Assembly: GCA_016165875.1 (NCBI GenBank)
Contig: JABBOT010000023.1
Location: 2,294,001-2,358,000, forward strand
DNA length: 64,000 nt
Direction: 5' to 3'
Source of the DNA: Acanthopleura granulata
Lineage: Eukaryota > Mollusca > Polyplacophora > Chitonida > Chitonidae
This document shows, one piece after another, positions 43,390 through 55,188 of the stretch; the stretch's first letter is position 1; every line of letters starts with the position of its first letter. A program made the translations under genes and the position numbers. The notes under the pieces were generated by a model. It did not search any database, was not told the DNA's origin, and saw only the letters and a program-made list of their open reading frames with translations.

Positions 43390-45060
43390 AGCCCACCCAG
43401 GTCTCTACACAATATACACTTTACAAACCAACTGTCATAGCCCACTCAGGTTTCAGTGCAATATGTGTTTCACCACTCAACTATCACTGCCTACCCAAGT
43501 CTCAGTACAATACACACATCACAACCCAAGATCCATAGCCCACTCAGATCTCTGTACAATACACACAGCACAACCCAACTGCCATAGCCTACTCACATCT
43601 CTGCACAATACACATATGACAACCTCACTTGTCATAGCCCATCCAGGTCTGTACAACACACACACCACAGCCTAACTGCCATAGCCCACCCATGTCTCTA
43701 TACAATACATATATCACAACCCAACTGCCATTGCCCACCCATGTCTCTATGCAATGTACACATTACAATCCCTTAATAGTTCACCCATGTTTCTGTACAA
43801 TATACACTTTGCAACCCAACTGTCATAGCCCACCCACATCTCTGCCCAATACACACATCACAACCCGTCCTAGCCCACCCAGGTCTCTGCCCAATACACA
43901 CATCACAACCCAGAGAGATTTGTGGCCATTTTAGAGTATCAATGCTTGACCATTTATGCATATATTTCACACCAGCGTAATGGCAAATTATCAAGGAACA
44001 CAGCCATGTCAATGTTTTGTGAAAAAAATATGTAGTTTTGGAGATCTAGGTGATAGAAATAAGGGTGTACCCCAGTGACCAAGCGATCGTCATGTAGTCC
44101 TGTATGCAACACCTGTCAGCATATTAAATACGCATACAGACGCAGATCATGTTGGACTAACACACCACAAACCGCCATAGCCCTCCCATGTCTCTGTACA
44201 ATACACATACTCCAACACGTCACAGCCCACTCAGGTCTCTGTGCAACACACGTCACAACATGTCATAGCCCACTCTGGTCTCTGTGCAATACACGTCACA
44301 ACACATCATAGCCCACTCAGGTCTCTGTGCAATACGCGTCACAACACATCATAGCCCACTCAGGTCTCTGTGCAATACACACACTAAAACCAAACTGCCA
44401 TTACCCATCAAGGTCGTTTTACAATACACACATCACAATTCAATTCAATTTAATCTTTATTATGCATAAACTTCCAATGGACAGAGCATACAAAGTGACT
44501 ACCTGGAATACTGACACATTTTTAGCTGTAAGAAATACACCACACAGCTTAAATGGGAGCAAATTTTGTGTACTGAATCACACAAATGTTCTTATCACAT
44601 TTCAAGCAAATTTCACAGAACATTCAATGATCACAATTGCAAGTGTCAGAGCCTTTCCAGGCCTCTGTATAATAGGCCTACAGACAATACAGCCCACATG
44701 CAATATCCTACAAAAGTCTCCATACAGTATGCACAACACAACAAAACTGTCAATGTCCATCCATATCTCCATACAAAACGCAACACAACCTAACTGTCAG
44801 AGCACATCCAAGTCTGTACGACATACAAATCATCATCCAATCACCACAGCCCATCCATGTCTCTGTACTACACACACAACACAACCCAACTGCCACACAA
44901 AACCCATCCAGGACACAGTACAATACAAATATCACACTCTTACAGTCATGGCCCATCCAGATCTCTGTAACAAATACACATCATTATCCATCTGTCAGAG
45001 CCCACCCAGGTCCATGTACAAAAACAGATTTGATATCTGCACAATACACACATCACTGCC
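43390..45060. repeat. Diverged tandem array, units about 49-53 bp
   Basis: Repeats of the type CATAGCCCACCCAGGTCTCT then GTACAATACACACATCACAA and CCCAACTGC, strongly diverged in places, with insertions around 43910-44160 and 44430-44650. It is related to, but less regular than, the array at 45330-46440. Confidence 0.88.
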
Positions 45061-45117
45061 CAACTATCATAGTCCACTTGGCTATTAGGATACACACTTC
45101 ATCAACTTTGACAGGCC

Positions 45118-45196
45118 CACAGGTTTTTCTAGCCAATTTCTTTTAGAAACTCAGTTCGAACAAATTAGAAAATTCAATATTTTTTTGTCATTAATG
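45118..45196 (+). repeat. Dispersed repeat, copy of 12605-12690
   Basis: About 80 bases of roughly 80 percent identity to the minus strand at 12605-12690. It separates the two halves of the 43.4-46.4 kb array. Confidence 0.7.
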
Positions 45197-45329
45197 TAAC
45201 AAAAACCTAATTTATTTAATATAACTCAACACACAATTTGTCTAAACCTGAAGTTTTCAATATTTCTTGTGGTTACCACAGCGAGAAAGTGGCTAGAAAA
45301 ATCTCTGAGGCTATCCAGGTATCAGGATA

Positions 45330-46440
45330 AAATCACAACCCAACTACCACAGCCCACTCGGCTTTTATGCTACACACACCATCACCCGACTGTGATAGGC
45401 AATCCAGGTCTCAGTACAATACTCACATCACAACCCAACTACCACAGCCCGCTCGCCTCCTAAGATACCCACACAATCACCCAACTGTGACAAGCCGTCC
45501 AGGTCTCAGTACAATACTCACATCACAACCCAACTACCACAGCCCGCTCGCCTCCTAAGATACCCACACAATCACCCAACTGTGACAGCCATCCAGGTCT
45601 CAGTACAATACTCACATCATAACGCAACTATCACAGCCCACTCAGCTCATAAGATACCCACAATCATTCAACTGTGGCAGCCATCCAGGTCTCAGTACGA
45701 TACATCACAACCCAACTATCACAGCCCACTCGCCTCCTAAGCTAACCACACAATCACCCAACTGTGACAAGCCGTCCAGGTCTCAGTACGATACATCACA
45801 ACCCAACTATCACAGCCCACTCAGCTCCTAAGATACCCACAGAATCACCCAACTGTGACAGCCGTCCAGGTCTCAGTACAATACTCACATCACAATGCAA
45901 CTATCACAGCCCACTCAGCTCATAAAATACCCACACAATCATTCAACTGTGGCAGCCATTCAGGTCTCAGTACGATACATCACAACCCAACTATCACAGC
46001 CCACTCAGCTCCTAAGATACCCACGCAATCACCCAACTGTGACAAGCCGTCCAGGTCTCAGTACAATACTCACATCACAACGCAACTATCACAGCCCACT
46101 CAGCTCATAAGATACCCACACAATCACTCAACTGTGACAGCCAACCAGGTCTCAGTATGATACTCACATCACAACCCAACTATCACTGCCCACTCGCCTC
46201 CTAAGCTAACCACACAATCACCCAACTGTGACAAGCCGTCCAGGTCTCAGTACAATACTCACATCACAACGCAACTATCACAGCCCACTCAGCTCCTAAG
46301 ATACCCACACAATCACCCAACTGTGACAGCCATCCAGGTCTCAGTACGATACTCACATCACAACCCAACTATCACAGCCCACTCGGCTCATAAGATACCC
46401 ACACAATCACCCAACTGTGATAGGCCATTTGGATCTCCAT
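45330..46440. repeat. Tandem array of about 94-bp dimeric units, about 11-12 copies
   Basis: Each unit is two related half-units: one with CACAACCCAACTATCACAGC then CCACTCAGCTCCTAAGATAC, the other with CACCCAACTGTGACAGCC then GTCCAGGTCTCAGTACAATA. The half-units resemble the 49-53-bp monomers to the left, so this is a higher-order organisation. Confidence 0.9.
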
Positions 46441-47611
46441 ATAATAAACAAATCACAACAACATTTATTCCTAACTTACTCACAATACACAAGGATATAA
46501 GAAACTCCTGTTTTCATGGAATGGTATTCATAAACGCAGATACATAAAACAACATGCGTAAACCACCGTACACAGAAAACACACACGAAAGGCATGGCTC
46601 CAGGCAGCTTTGAAAACTGCGTTGGATACAAGTATAAGGCAAAATAAGATCTTCAAAACTGCTTTTATGAAGTGAATATTGTGTTTTCATTCACTGCTTT
46701 CGTGAAAATGAAGATATATATATTTTCTGGTCTCTCTGTCAGTCTTTGGTTTCCATGGAATCACAGCTTCAAATACTGTTCAATTTTGATAACATTTTGT
46801 GTGCAGCCACTTCCTCATCCCCGAGTTTGATTTCAAAAACCTCTCACAGTTTTGGATATTTAGCGCAGGATACAAATTCTCTAAATCATTTTGTTGTCAT
46901 TGAAATTTCTCCCCACCCTTTTTTGATTGGTGATCATTGTATCTCAGATTTGAAAACAGGTACTGACAATTACATGCAACACATTTTGCACAGAAATGTT
47001 AGACTTTTTCCCCTCGTGTACGTTAACACACTCTTAACATACTTATTATTTTGGTCCAGTCTGTTCCAAACAGACAGAAAACTTATACATAAATTATCTC
47101 CAAAAACATAATTTTTTTTAAATACGCTCAACAATCAATAAGGAACTAGCAGGCTTTCTCTCTCCCCAATGGGTGTCGCTGCAGTGAATTCGACTTCCAC
47201 ATCTTTTGTTGCACAACACCAAACATGTTGTGTACTATATCTTCTTTGTGACATTCTTGGTCTTCTCCCTATAACACTGTGCTGTTAACGTTGCAGTAAA
47301 ATGTAAAAAGAAGTCATATGTCCCCATCTGCCTGTATCCCATTAAATTACTGAGAATTAACAACAGTATAAATAACTATGAATATACAAAACACAAATCA
47401 TTGGTAAAAAAATCCCAAATAATATTCCCCTCAAAAGAAGCATGTAAAAGTCTCCCCGCCCCAAAAAAGACATATAAAAAGAAATACAAATAGCTGAATT
47501 CCCAACTAAAAATTTAGGAAATTCATCACAAAGCATTTCAATCACAGTGATAAAAATTATAAATCATTTCTTTGATAATTTATATCACTACAGTTAGTTA
47601 TTTCCTCTGGT
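46441..47611. other. 3' flank of the FAAH2-like gene
   Basis: AT-rich. A 121-codon plus-strand frame at 46746-47111 is unsupported and is probably chance within the 3' UTR or flank. A minus-strand AATAAA occurs near 46464, too far to assign with confidence. Confidence 0.45.
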
Positions 47612-48196
47612 TCATTTACTAGGTGGTACCCAGCCTCCAAATGCTCTCTCCAGCTCTTCGGCAATGGCTAGTGACAGCCGGTCATTGTTCAGGGTGGTCA
47701 CCACCTGTACCCCTAGCGGCAGACCCTCTTTACTCAGCCCTAAGGGGCACTGGGTCACAGGGAGCTCCAGAGCATTGAAAATAGCCGTGTAAGCAAAGTC
47801 CAGAGGGGTGGTGATGGGTTGGTTGTGGTAGGGGGCCACACGAGGGTGTGAAGGGTACAATAACACCCCACTATCTCCTAGCAACCCGTTGATCTCATCG
47901 CGCAAGGCGTCCAGCATGGACAACAGTTTATCCGTGGATCTGTCAAACAGGAAAGTGCAACTTTCGGACATTCCTAGCCCAATAGCTGGCAGAGTGTGAG
48001 CAGACTGACCGAAACACCATTTGAAAAGCTCCCAGAATGCATTGACAGGTCCGGCTTCTCCTCCCATCAACTCATAGAATTTGGTGGACGTGGGATCAGC
48101 CATTTTGGCTGTCCACATGATGAGGCTGTGTTTCATCTTACTTAACCTGACATCAACAACATCACACTGAACTGTCTGCTTCAAATGCTCAGCTAC
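47612..48196 (-). CDS. FAAH2: FAAH2-like exon 7 (C-terminal third and stop)
   Basis: 195 codons including stop; acceptor TGATAACAG. It encodes the substrate-channel region and the core end: SGVLLYPSHPRVAPYHNQPI, FNALELPVTQCPLGLSKEGL, PLGVQVV and GGWVPPSK. The last motif matches the FGGW-P tail of FAAH2. Confidence 0.96.
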   Translation of the reverse strand, partial: VAEHLKQTVQCDVVDVRLSKMKHSLIMWTAKMADPTSTKFYELMGGEAGPVNAFWELFKWCFGQSAHTLPAIGLGMSESCTFLFDRSTDKLLSMLDALRDEINGLLGDSGVLLYPSHPRVAPYHNQPITTPLDFAYTAIFNALELPVTQCPLGLSKEGLPLGVQVVTTLNNDRLSLAIAEELERAFGGWVPPSK

Positions 48197-51100
48197 CTGT
48201 TATCAGAGGGGGAAAAAAACAAAACAAAACAGTAAGTAAAACTGTTCATCGTAGGAGTTAAAATATGTAGCAGTTTTCCACGACTTGCTCCATTCAACAC
48301 TCAAACACAATTTAATGGAGCGGATTTCATGAGTAGGCACAAGATAAAATAAGGTGCCATCAAAACACAGGAGATTTTAATTTACCTTTAATTTTCTTCA
48401 ACCTTTTCACAAACTGCTGAACACTATCTTTCAATATTTTCTAGCATAACTGTAGAGTGTAGAGGAATAATTATCATAATTTTATAAAGCTTATGCCTAT
48501 GACAACACAAACAAATCATTTCCAGCTTTGCTTTTACAATAACTGTATACATAATGATTTAATGATTGAAAAAAATTTACAGTCCTCTTTCTTTCAGAAG
48601 AAAAGTGTTCTCAGAAACCCAAAGGTTTGCCATTTTAGGCATCACATTCAGTAAATATACTTTAATTCATTTCTTTATCTGACTGCTGCTTAAGGCCATA
48701 TGTATTTCAAAAAATTTCACATATGACGGAAGTCATTTTTTGTTTTAGTTGAGGAAACTGGACTATTCACACACTATACAGGAGGAAGACAACTGGACTA
48801 TTCACACACTATACAGGAGGAAGACAAGGAGTCTTCAGCTCCCATCAGAGCATAGATGACTGCTTGTCTCCAAAGCCCTACAAACAATGGAAACTACAAC
48901 TGAACAATAATTCAATTTTACACGAGGCAGTCTTGAAAAAGTGTTTATATCGTTTGCCATACTACTATAAATGACATGAAATTCCATCTATGCCTATAAT
49001 GCATGTCTTTCCTGATTCTGAAAGTTTGACTGATCTTAGAAAGGTGTTTCGAGATTTGTTTGGAGAGCAGGATGATAGTCTTCTGGGAAAAATGTCAGCT
49101 TTAGCACCATCAGTAATAGTTTACCACAGCCATCTGCTTCTATAAATCCACTTTCTTGGACGACATTTGCGGTAATACATGGACATATGTATCACCTCCA
49201 GTTTCCAACCACAACCTTTAGCCATCTGCAGGTATTTGGTTGCAGTGAAGGCTTGTGTGAGTGCCTACACCTTCTTTACTTTATCAATGAGAGGAAAGTG
49301 TAACTACGTGGTATTGCACTGTAAATCTTCAACCTCTTCAATCATAAAAGCGGTTTTTAGAGGGTAATTTATGCAGACTGTTTTTGTAAAAAAAGAAGCC
49401 AAAAATAATTTGTTTGTGTCACCACAGGTTTGGGATTCACAAAATGTTAGGTATTATTTCTCCGGTGCCTACAGTTCTCCAAGAAAATGCTGAAATATTG
49501 CTTTCAGCAGTGGTAGAAAAGGTTGCTTTTTGGCAAAGTGATTGATACCTCGAACATGTGAGTGAAGCCGATTGTAACAAGCGGTAGATAATTACCTTTC
49601 TTTGAGCCTCTCGTAACTGAGGATTGACGCTAGAAACCAGGGGGCTACCCCCGTCATCCTCCATTGTAAACACTTTTATAGACTTGAGGTCCACCTACAA
49701 TCAGAAATTGTCATGTGTAGCAAAACAAAAATCCCTGAGAAGAAGTAACAATAAGTGTAACATGCTTAATCTCATTGATTTATTCATTTGATTTGGGTTT
49801 TACATCGTATTCAAGAATATCTTACTTATCTGACAGCGGCTAGCATTATTGTGACACTGGGGGACCTCCATGGCTCAATCAGTTAGCACGTTAGCACAGC
49901 AAAAATGACCCGAAACCTCCCACCAATGCGGTCGTTGTGGGTTCAAGTTCAGCTAATGCTGGTTTCCTCTCCGGATGTATGTGGGAAGGTCTGTAAGCAA
50001 CCTGAGAATGGTCGTGGGTTTCCCCCCGGGCTTTGCTTTGAATATTGTGAAAAATTCTTGAATACGGCGTAAAACACCAATCAAATAAATAAATAAATAT
50101 TGTGGCACTTGATCTCATCGACAACTAGCTAGGACTTCAATAACATAAATGATAACACACACTATGTGACGTATAACGTACAAACTAGACATTTAGAAGT
50201 GGGCTGAGTAACAATAACCCCCATACTATCTAGTCCGTTCATTTTCAACAAGGCTTAAGAATTAACTGTTGTTACATGTCTGAAGCAAAATGTGTAGTAC
50301 AAAAAATATCTCTATAAAGTCAATACTGTTAGTATAATTAAGGAGGTGGCAGAGAAATAAACACAAAAGCACTTGACTTTGACCAAAACAATCTGTACCA
50401 AATCTGAACTTCGTACGTCATGTGATAGGGTTTCCAAATGAACATTCTAGAGTTAAATACCATAATGCTTGAATAGGAAATTAGTTCAACCAAAACTGAA
50501 CAACTAAACCAAATCTGAACACCCTACATGTGTCTTGATCATGGTGTACAACAGATGGACAGTGTGATGTCATATCCAAAAGAAATGGTATTATGTTTAA
50601 ATTTTTTTTCTTCTTGTTGTATGGAGAGACTTTGATAAAACTTTAATAAACCAGTTAACTGATGCTTTTCAAGTCTATTTTCAATTTCGATTTTCAAAGA
50701 TCTACAAGATGGAGGATCAACATTTGATAGTTCATAGTTGATGATGTTACATTTTTTTTATTATTTTTTTTTTATTCCCATGGTGCACCATGAGTTGAAA
50801 AAAAAAACCCAGAAACATTACGTTGAAGAAATGTTACATAAATGTTTGCTACCAACAGATGCAGTAATATGCAAATGTGCTGTACATAGCATCAGTACAC
50901 ACAGACAGTTCCACTACTCTAGTAAAACTCACAGGCAGATCTAGCTGTAGAGCCTCTGTGCTTTGTCCTCCCATAACCTTTAACATAGGCTTGAGGTCCA
51001 CAGCATATCTACACATGGGGCCTGTGGCCAGCAGGTTTAACTGACGGCCATTGCCCAGAGGAAACTGACCCTCATTCCTAACAGCACCTGGAAATGACCA

Positions 51101-54100
51101 GATTTTTGTTTATAACATGTACATTGTATTTATACCAATGCATTTCCCCTGAAGTTTACAAGTGACTTATTTTGCTTCGTTCCGATTGGTTCATCCAACT
51201 CAGATTACTGATAGCTTTCTTGTTAACAAAAAATTCATATTCTTAACATTTCTAATTGAGTAGTTGACAAATAGTGCCATCATTGTCCGACTGAAAAGAT
51301 ATATAGGTTACAAGTTATTCTTAACATTATTTCACATAAATAATGGCATGAAATAACCTTTCTGGTAAAATGATATTCGAAGGGAATACTTAATACCACA
51401 AGAACTTGTGTATCTCAAATTAAAGCTTGGAGTCAGGGTAAGCATGACTGTAACGTGGGGTACATTGAGCTGGCATCACCACTCACCTTTTGAAGGCTTA
51501 TGTCCAAAGATGCCATTGAAGAATGCTGGCATCCTAATACTGCCCCCAATGTCTGACCCGATTCCGAACACTGAGGCTCCTGCAGCTATGATGCTTCCTT
51601 CCCCACCTGTGAGCAGCAACACACACATTCATAACAGTTCATAAAATGTTCATGTGCTTCAGCATCAAAATCAACAAAGAATACTTCATAGAAAGGTAGA
51701 TAACCAACATCTGTAATGTGTTTTCTGTCACACTGTAGCTCATTTGTAGCAGGCTTCTGGCATTCTACAATCATTCAACTAGCTTTCACCTGTTGAGAAT
51801 GCAGTGAGCAGAGCTGGGGGTATGTGGATATGTGAGCTACCCACAAAGTCATTCTCTCAGGCTCACTGTTTCCACAGATGCACTTCAAGTAAAACCTAAT
51901 TAGCTTACTACCTGCTTACTGTATCAAAATTTTAACCTTACAGAACACTGGATACTGTCACACCAATTTTGTACCTACATATGTACATGTTGAATTTGTA
52001 CTGAAAAGCAGGAACGGTTTGTGATGTGAGAACAGTGACCAGTTCCACTCTCATTTCTATCTTTCCTCAAATTTGAAATACGATGTAAGAGCCTATTTTG
52101 GGATCCTAGAATTTATAATTTTGGCAACTTCATAAACGTTACCATAAGGTGAAAAGGAGGGTCCTCCGGGGCTCAGTTTGTTAGCGTGCTAGTGCAGCAT
52201 AATGACCCAGAAGCCTCACACCAATGCGTGACTATGAGTTCAAGTCCAGCTCATGCTGGCTTCCTCTCCGGCCATATCTGGGAACATCCACCAGCAACAT
52301 GCGGGTTCTGCCTGGTTTCCTCGCACCATAATGCTGGCCGAAATCGTGCAAGTGAAAATATCCTTCAGTACATCGTAAAACATCAATCAAATATATAAAT
52401 AAAGTGAATGGGTTAAAATTTTAACCGCCAATACAAAAAAAGAAAATAATATGACAAGCTCTTAAATTTTGACCAAAGTCACAAGAGGCTTTGTAGACCG
52501 CCAAGTAATTGGCTCCCTCACCCGAGCTGCCCCCGACAATCCGGCCTGTGTTGTACGGGTTCTTGGTACAGCCATACAGATTGTTACTGGATTCATACCA
52601 CATGCACAGTTCACTGGTGTTGGTCATGACAAACGGAATGGCGCCTGCTCGCCTCAGGTTAGTCACAACGGGACCATCACTGTCCGCTATCACACCTCTC
52701 CTACTGACCAGCCCAGACGTGTTTGGCATGCCTGCAGTTTAAAGGTGCACATACATTTCATTTATGTGACACGAGTCAGGTTGACAGGTGGAGAGAATCT
52801 GGCTGGGCGTAAACTACCACACTGGTACCCGACACACTTCCTCATATAAAGCCTGGAATGGTTTACTAAAGAGACAGTTGGATAAGAAAAAAACTTACAT
52901 GCACCCTAACTTCTTTTTTCATAATATAACAATCAAAATTTGTATACATTATGGGTAATGCTGCTTTCAGACTTGATTCACATTTTCCCTATCGGTGTGT
53001 GGTAATGTATTTGCTTGCTGGGAGAATTTTATCACCAAAAAAAAAAGCACTAAAAACATATATACAAATTATGACGGATGCTACTTCTTTGTTGTAGACT
53101 GTCTTTTTAGTTTTTTTATTTAGCAAGGTTTTACATTTAGGCACTGGTCCAAGCTTTCAAACTTCTTTTTCCACTGGACTAGCTCCAAAGCTTCTTCCTA
53201 AAGCATTTACTTTTTATGACTGCATGGAAGATTTCTGTAGAGATTCATCATCACTAATCCTTTTTACCTTTTACACTAAAAGCTTCTTTTATGGAGACAG
53301 GAACCCCCAAGAAAGGCGCATTCTCCACGGACAAGGAATGATCCAGGTCCCCTTTAGCAGCTGCTAGCTTACTGTCAACCTCCATGGCTTCCTTGAGGGC
53401 CGCTTCGTATCGCTCGGCAACCACAGCATTGATCATTGGATTCACCTCTGTGACACGGTCGATGAACACTTCCATAACCTTCACAGCCGATACCTGGCCA
53501 GTGGGCATCAATGCAAATATGACACTCAGCTGATGGCTTTAATAGCTACAGGCAGATTTGACAGTGTAGGTGTGCATGAACATGTAACCCCACTTTGTAA
53601 TACAGTATTTATACTGTAAATGATCTAAAATTTCATCTAAAAAACATCCATCTTTACAAGTAAATCAATGTGAAGAAAATATTGTGTCTGGTGGTCAGAA
53701 ACATCTTTCCAGTAGGGTATCATCCAACCCCCCAAACAAAGCTCAGAACAATTTTCTAAAATCAACAGAGCTTTCAGATATAATAAGCAAGTTCTTCAAG
53801 GACGAAATTTTAGGTCCTTTAAGGTAGTTACATGGTTACTGAAAAATGGGATACGAAACTATATGGGTTAGTAACCCTTGGCAACCCCATCTAGTTTTGC
53901 ATGCTGTCACTCAGTAATTGTGTAATGAACTTACTATGCAGAAAACCCTTAAAACTAGACTAAAATCTGTTCCTTTAAAAAAAACCAAAAAAGCCTGAAC
54001 GGTAATTTCCTGTCCGGTTGCGGGCTTTCAATTACATAATCATTGATCTGGCAACTGTGATATAACGTTACTAACCACTTGTGCGTATCCCATGTGGCCA

Positions 54101-55158
54101 TCATTGACCAATGACAGAGGATTTTGTCTAATGCGGGATAAATGGGTAAAACTTTGACAGAGAGCAAAACTCTTAATATCCCTTTTAAGGCAAAAACTGC
54201 AGAACAAAATGTTTTTCATTTGATTTGATTTTTTAATTGATTGGTGTTTTATGCCGTACTCAGGAATATTTCACTATTGACGGCGGCCAGCATTATGTTG
54301 GAAGGAAATCAGGCAGAGCTCGGGGGAATCCACAACCATCCGCAGGTTGCTGGCAGACTTTCCCACGTACGTCCACATTAAAATGTTTTAATTATTTATG
54401 TTCATTTAATTGGAGAAAACCATTCGCATCACCAGGTAACTGATAAATCAACAGGGTTCCTTCCACTTTTGGCCAAACCGCTGGGAGCTGGATTCAACCA
54501 TAAATTTTATGGGTGTTGAATGTCATTAAGAATTTTTCACTTACACAATGCTGGTCAGTTTTAAGTGGAGGAAACTGTAGTGTTTTGAACAAATCACTGA
54601 AACTCCACATAGGTAAAAGACTTCACTGAACAACGTCAGACTGCGCAAACGTTCAAATGATCGCCACTTTCTGGCATCGAAGCCCCACCAACAGTGCGAG
54701 TGCCGGAATCTACAGATTGCTTGTCCAAACCCTGATGCCTATTACTCTCTCTGCAATCTCATGGGTTTCCCCCCCGACTGGCCCGTTTCCTCACACCATA
54801 ATGTTGGCCGCTGTCGTGTAAGTGAAATATTCTTGAGTACAGCATAAAAAGACCAATCAAAAAAATAAATAAATAAATATTGCTATCTGCAACGGACAGA
54901 TGGGGGGATAGGCTGAAAACATAATACCTGCAACATAATATGCCTATATGGAATAAAAATGTCAACTCTTGCCTTTTTCTCTCTGATTTTCTTGGCTAGT
55001 TTTGTGGCACTGGTCAAGAGAAGAGGCTCCTGAATGGGTGGTACAGTTTGTGATGTACCATCATACAGCCAGCTGAACACCCTCTGTAACACAGGCTTTA
55101 GAATCCACCCAACAACTGTTGTCACATACCCCAACAGCTGATTTATTATTGATGTCAT
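47612..55158 (-). CDS. FAAH2: Fatty-acid amide hydrolase 2-like, 7 exons, 526 aa
   Basis: Amidase-signature serine hydrolase that cleaves bioactive lipid amides (N-acylethanolamines, primary fatty amides) at membranes. Exons on the minus strand: 55158-54973, 53493-53268, 52731-52522, 51606-51487, 51087-50933, 49694-49596, 48196-47612. They sum to 1581 nt, 526 codons plus stop; human FAAH2 is 532 aa. An N-terminal hydrophobic helix (about residues 5-32) serves as membrane anchor. The Ser-Ser-Lys triad falls at the same numbers as in human FAAH2: K131 (SIKEAF), S206 (VGGSSGGEGS) and nucleophile S230 (GSDIGGSIR). RMPAFFNGIFGHKPS and TGPMCRYA are also conserved. All introns are GT-AG except intron 1, which best fits a GC donor. 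The gene looks intact. Confidence 0.96.
48668..48860. mobile_element. Third dispersed element family, copy
   Basis: TTTCTTTATCTGACTGCTGC then TTAAGGCCATATGTATTTCA and CACATATGACGGAAGTCAT. It contains the 35-bp duplication at 48750. In intron 6 of the FAAH2-like gene. Confidence 0.5.
48750..48826. repeat. 35-bp direct duplication
   Basis: ACTGGACTATTCACACACTA then TACAGGAGGAAGACA occurs twice back to back. It lies in intron 6 of the FAAH2-like gene, inside an old repeat-like element. Confidence 0.85.
49596..49694 (-). CDS. FAAH2: FAAH2-like exon 6
   Basis: 33 codons, phase 0. Acceptor TGATTGTAG, donor AAG|GTAATTAT. It encodes VDLKSIKVFTMEDDGGSPLV and NPQLREAQRK, equivalent to LKDLK-Y-I-DDGG-PLVS-V-PE-RE in vertebrate FAAH2. 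Confidence 0.94.
49783..49858 (-). mobile_element. tRNA-derived SINE, 3'-end fragment
   Basis: ATTTGGGTTTTACATCGTAT then TCAAGAATATCTTACTTAT...GCTAGCATTAT is the reverse complement of the SINE tail. With the adjacent plus-strand copy it makes a tail-out inverted pair. Confidence 0.75.
49859..50099 (+). mobile_element. tRNA-derived SINE, full length, plus strand
   Basis: Head GGGGGACCTCCATGGCTCAA, B box GGGTTCAAGTTC, central GGTCGTGGGTTTCCCCCCGG, tail ACGGCGTAAAACACCAATCA then (AATA)n. It lies in intron 5 of the FAAH2-like gene directly abutting an opposite-strand fragment at 49783-49858. Confidence 0.88.
50933..51087 (-). CDS. FAAH2: FAAH2-like exon 5
   Basis: Acceptor ATTTCCAG, donor CCT|GTGAGTTT. 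It encodes RNEGQFPLGNGRQLNLLATG, PMCRYAVDLKPMLKVMGG and LQLDLP, matching the GQFPL---G...TGPMCRYAEDL-PMLKVM block of FAAH2. Confidence 0.96.
51487..51606 (-). CDS. FAAH2: FAAH2-like exon 4 (nucleophile Ser230)
   Basis: Acceptor CTCACAG, donor AAAAG|GTGAGTGG. It encodes GEGSIIAAGASVFGIGSDIG and GSIRMPAFFNGIFGHKPS. The Ser in GGSIR is the catalytic nucleophile of the amidase signature. Confidence 0.97.
52165..52400 (+). mobile_element. tRNA-derived SINE, nearly full length, plus strand
   Basis: Head TCCTCCGGGGCTCAGTTTGT, B box GAGTTCAAGTCC, CTGGCTTCCTCTCCGGCC, tail CATCGTAAAACATCAATCAA then ATA repeats. It lies in intron 3 of the FAAH2-like gene just downstream of exon 3. Confidence 0.87.
52522..52731 (-). 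CDS. FAAH2: FAAH2-like exon 3 (Ser206)
   Basis: Acceptor AAACTGCAG, donor CTCGG|GTGAGGG. It encodes MPNTSGLVSRRG, RRAGAIPFVMTNTSELCMWY, ESSNNLYG and IVGGSSG. Ser206 in GGSS is the bridging serine of the Ser-Ser-Lys triad. Confidence 0.97.
53268..53493 (-). CDS. FAAH2: FAAH2-like exon 2 (catalytic Lys131)
   Basis: Acceptor TGGCCAG, donor AAAAG|GTAAAAAG. It encodes VMEVFIDRVTEVNPMINAVV and PFLGVPVSIKEAFSVK; the Lys of SIKEAF is the general base of the amidase triad. Ends in phase 1, completing a Gly with exon 3. Confidence 0.95.
53740..53830 (+). repeat. Dispersed repeat, three-copy family, copy 3
   Basis: AAAGCTCAGAACAATTTTCT, AATAAGCAAGTTCTTCAAGG and GAAATTTTAGGTCCTTTAAG. In intron 1 of the FAAH2-like gene. 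Confidence 0.6.
54236..54375 (-). mobile_element. tRNA-derived SINE, 3' half
   Basis: TTGATTGGTGTTTTATGCCG, TACTCAGGAATATTTCACTA, GGCGGCCAGCATTATGTTGG and GCAGGTTGCTGGCAGACTTT. It lies in intron 1 of the FAAH2-like gene. Confidence 0.82.
54755..54880 (+). mobile_element. tRNA-derived SINE, 3' half
   Basis: ATCTCATGGGTTTCCCCCCC, TTTCCTCACACCATAATGTT, GTGTAAGTGAAATATTCTTG and AAAGACCAATCAAAAAAATA then (AATA)n. It lies in intron 1 of the FAAH2-like gene, facing the copy at 54236. Confidence 0.82.
54973..55158 (-). CDS. FAAH2: FAAH2-like exon 1 (start codon, membrane anchor)
   Basis: Starts MTSIINQLLGYVTTVVGWIL, an N-terminal hydrophobic helix, and ends ATKLAKKIREKK. The donor AAG|GCAAGAG is a GC-type site that gives a gap-free join to exon 2 compared with human FAAH2. 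A canonical GT donor 45 nt further on (after 54928) is in the same phase and would add 15 residues. A probable 5'-UTR splice acceptor (TTTGTTGCAG) lies at 55188, so a non-coding exon should exist upstream. Confidence 0.88.
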
Positions 55159-55188
55159 CTTTACTAATGTGTTATCAAATTAGGACGT

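Noticed and set aside
44327..45088. 253-codon plus-strand frame
   Set aside because: It spans diverged tandem repeats and contains Thr/His/Asn-rich repeat translations; no domain.
46746..47111. 121-codon plus-strand frame
   Set aside because: No family, no splice or regulatory support, and it lies in the 3' flank of the minus-strand FAAH2-like gene; composition is not convincing.
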